Part shown: positions 6,215-6,899 of the stretch, piece after piece
How positions within the stretch are numbered: the stretch's first letter is position 1
Layout: each line of letters begins with the position of its first letter
Assembly: GCA_013003285.1 (NCBI GenBank)
Contig: JABDJY010000047.1
Span: forward strand, 1-6,899
Length of the DNA: 6,899 nucleotides
Source of the DNA: Alphaproteobacteria bacterium
Lineage (GTDB): Bacteria; Pseudomonadota; Alphaproteobacteria; UBA6615
Direction of reading: 5' to 3'
Made by a program: the position numbers and the translations under genes
The notes under the pieces: model-generated
The model's database searches: none
The model's input: only the letters and a program-made list of their open reading frames with translations
What the model was told of the DNA's origin: nothing

Positions 6215-6899
6215 AGAAAAACTGATTCTTGGGCCGCGGCAGGCCGAGATTTTCGCGCAAGGTTGTCCCCTCATATTCACGCCGGAACAGCCCGCGCCGC
6301 TGGAGTTCCGGCACCACACGGTCGCAGAAATCGTCGAGCCCGCCGGGCAGATGGGAGAACATAACAGTAAAGCCGTCGCTGCCGCGGGTCTCGAGCCACT
6401 CCGCCATCTCGTCGGCGATGGTCTCGGGCGTGCCCACCATGGCCGCGCCGGAATAACCGCCGAGCCGTTGGGCGAGTTGGCGCACTGTCAGATTCTCCCG
6501 CTCGGCCATGGCAATCGCCCGCGCCCGTCCGCTCTTGCTGGCATTGCTTTCGGGGATCTCCGGCAATGGACCATCGGGGTCGAACTTCGACGCGTCATGG
6601 CCCAGGGCGATCGACAGGGATGCGATGGCGCTGTCGGAATGGACCAGACTGTCGAGCATGGCGCGCTTTTCCTTGGCCTCTTCCACAGAATCGCCGATGA
6701 CGACAAAGCAGGCCGGCAGGATCTTGATATGGTCGGGGTTCCGCCCGGCCTTTTCGGTTCGCCCCTTCACGTCGGCATAGAACGCTTGGCCGGCGGCAAG
6801 ATCGGAATGCGAGGTGAACACCGCCTCGGCGGTTTCCGCGGCGAGCTGACGTCCCGCATCCGACGAGCCCGCCTGCACGATCAACGGCCAGCCCTGCAC
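6213..6899 (-). CDS. FMN-dependent luciferase-like monooxygenase, NtaA/SnaA/DszA type, partial (N-terminus outside window)
   Basis: The last 228 residues of a protein ending at the TAG at 6215-6213; the gene enters from beyond 6899. The visible part resembles the C-terminal half of the NtaA/SnaA/DszA class: WPLIVQAGSSDAGRQLAAET at about 4-23, FYADVKGRTEKAGR at about 40-53, GTPETIADEMAEWL near 155-168, then HLPGGLDDF and the tail VPELQRRGLFRREYEG. These TIM-barrel enzymes use FMNH2 from a partner reductase and oxygen to oxidise compounds such as nitrilotriacetate or organosulfur substrates. The substrate here cannot be inferred. Family members are about 440-450 residues, so roughly half is missing. 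The GTG at 6899 is an internal valine codon, not a start. A 124-base gap separates it from the next gene, so it is probably a separate transcription unit. Confidence 0.88.
   Translation of the reverse strand: MQGWPLIVQAGSSDAGRQLAAETAEAVFTSHSDLAAGQAFYADVKGRTEKAGRNPDHIKILPACFVVIGDSVEEAKEKRAMLDSLVHSDSAIASLSIALGHDASKFDPDGPLPEIPESNASKSGRARAIAMAERENLTVRQLAQRLGGYSGAAMVGTPETIADEMAEWLETRGSDGFTVMFSHLPGGLDDFCDRVVPELQRRGLFRREYEGTTLRENLGLPRPKNQFF

Noticed and set aside
6897..6899. GTG at the window edge as the start of the luciferase-like gene
   Set aside because: The frame is open at the edge, and the sequence begins in the middle of the conserved core (WPLIVQAG), so the true start is outside the window.
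1..6899. tRNA, rRNA, CRISPR arrays, insertion sequences, attachment sites
   Set aside because: I saw no repeat-spacer array, transposase, terminal inverted repeats or RNA-gene sequence. The only tandem repeat is the 12-bp tract at 5987-6046.

Overview
The window is GC-rich with strong codon bias (long antisense shadow ORFs). The gene families present (NtaA/SnaA-type flavin monooxygenase, a Ser-cisSer-Lys amidase, a proteobacterial-style HAD-UbiA fusion) suggest an alphaproteobacterium. That assignment is inference; no rRNA, tRNA or marker gene is present. Every gene I accept lies on the minus strand, so transcription runs from high to low coordinates.

Layout, in reading order. (1) 6899-6213: C-terminal half of an FMN-dependent luciferase-like monooxygenase that enters from outside the window. 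(2) 6212-6089: a 124-base gap holding a possible terminator, a possible promoter and a hairpin over the next start codon. (3) 6088-1301: four tightly packed genes. These encode a HAD phosphatase-UbiA prenyltransferase fusion, a DprE1-like FAD oxidase, a DprE2-like short-chain reductase and a GT87 membrane glycosyltransferase. Their junctions are a 4-nt overlap (GTGA), a 1-nt overlap (TGATG) and a 5-nt gap. (4) 1251-1: an amidase-signature enzyme with its own strong ribosome-binding site, 49 bases after the GT87 stop, running off the window.

The core of the window is the four-gene unit. It matches, in pathway order, the mycobacterial route to decaprenylphosphoryl-D-arabinofuranose (DPA), the lipid-linked arabinose donor. 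The UbiA half resembles DPPR synthase (Rv3806c), which joins PRPP to a polyprenyl phosphate. The fused HAD domain is a good candidate for removing the 5-phosphate, a step assigned to a separate protein (Rv3807c) in mycobacteria. DprE1 and DprE2 would epimerise C2 of the ribose through a keto intermediate. The GT87 protein, from the family that contains AftC and PimE, could then transfer the arabinose to an acceptor on the far side of the membrane. The acceptor and any flippase are not in the window. D-arabinosylation is known outside Actinobacteria, for example on Azorhizobium Nod factors and on some Pseudomonas pilins, so the pathway is not new in itself. The compact HAD fusion plus dedicated GT87, and an alanine at the DprE1 position equivalent to the drug-reactive cysteine, are the points most worth following.
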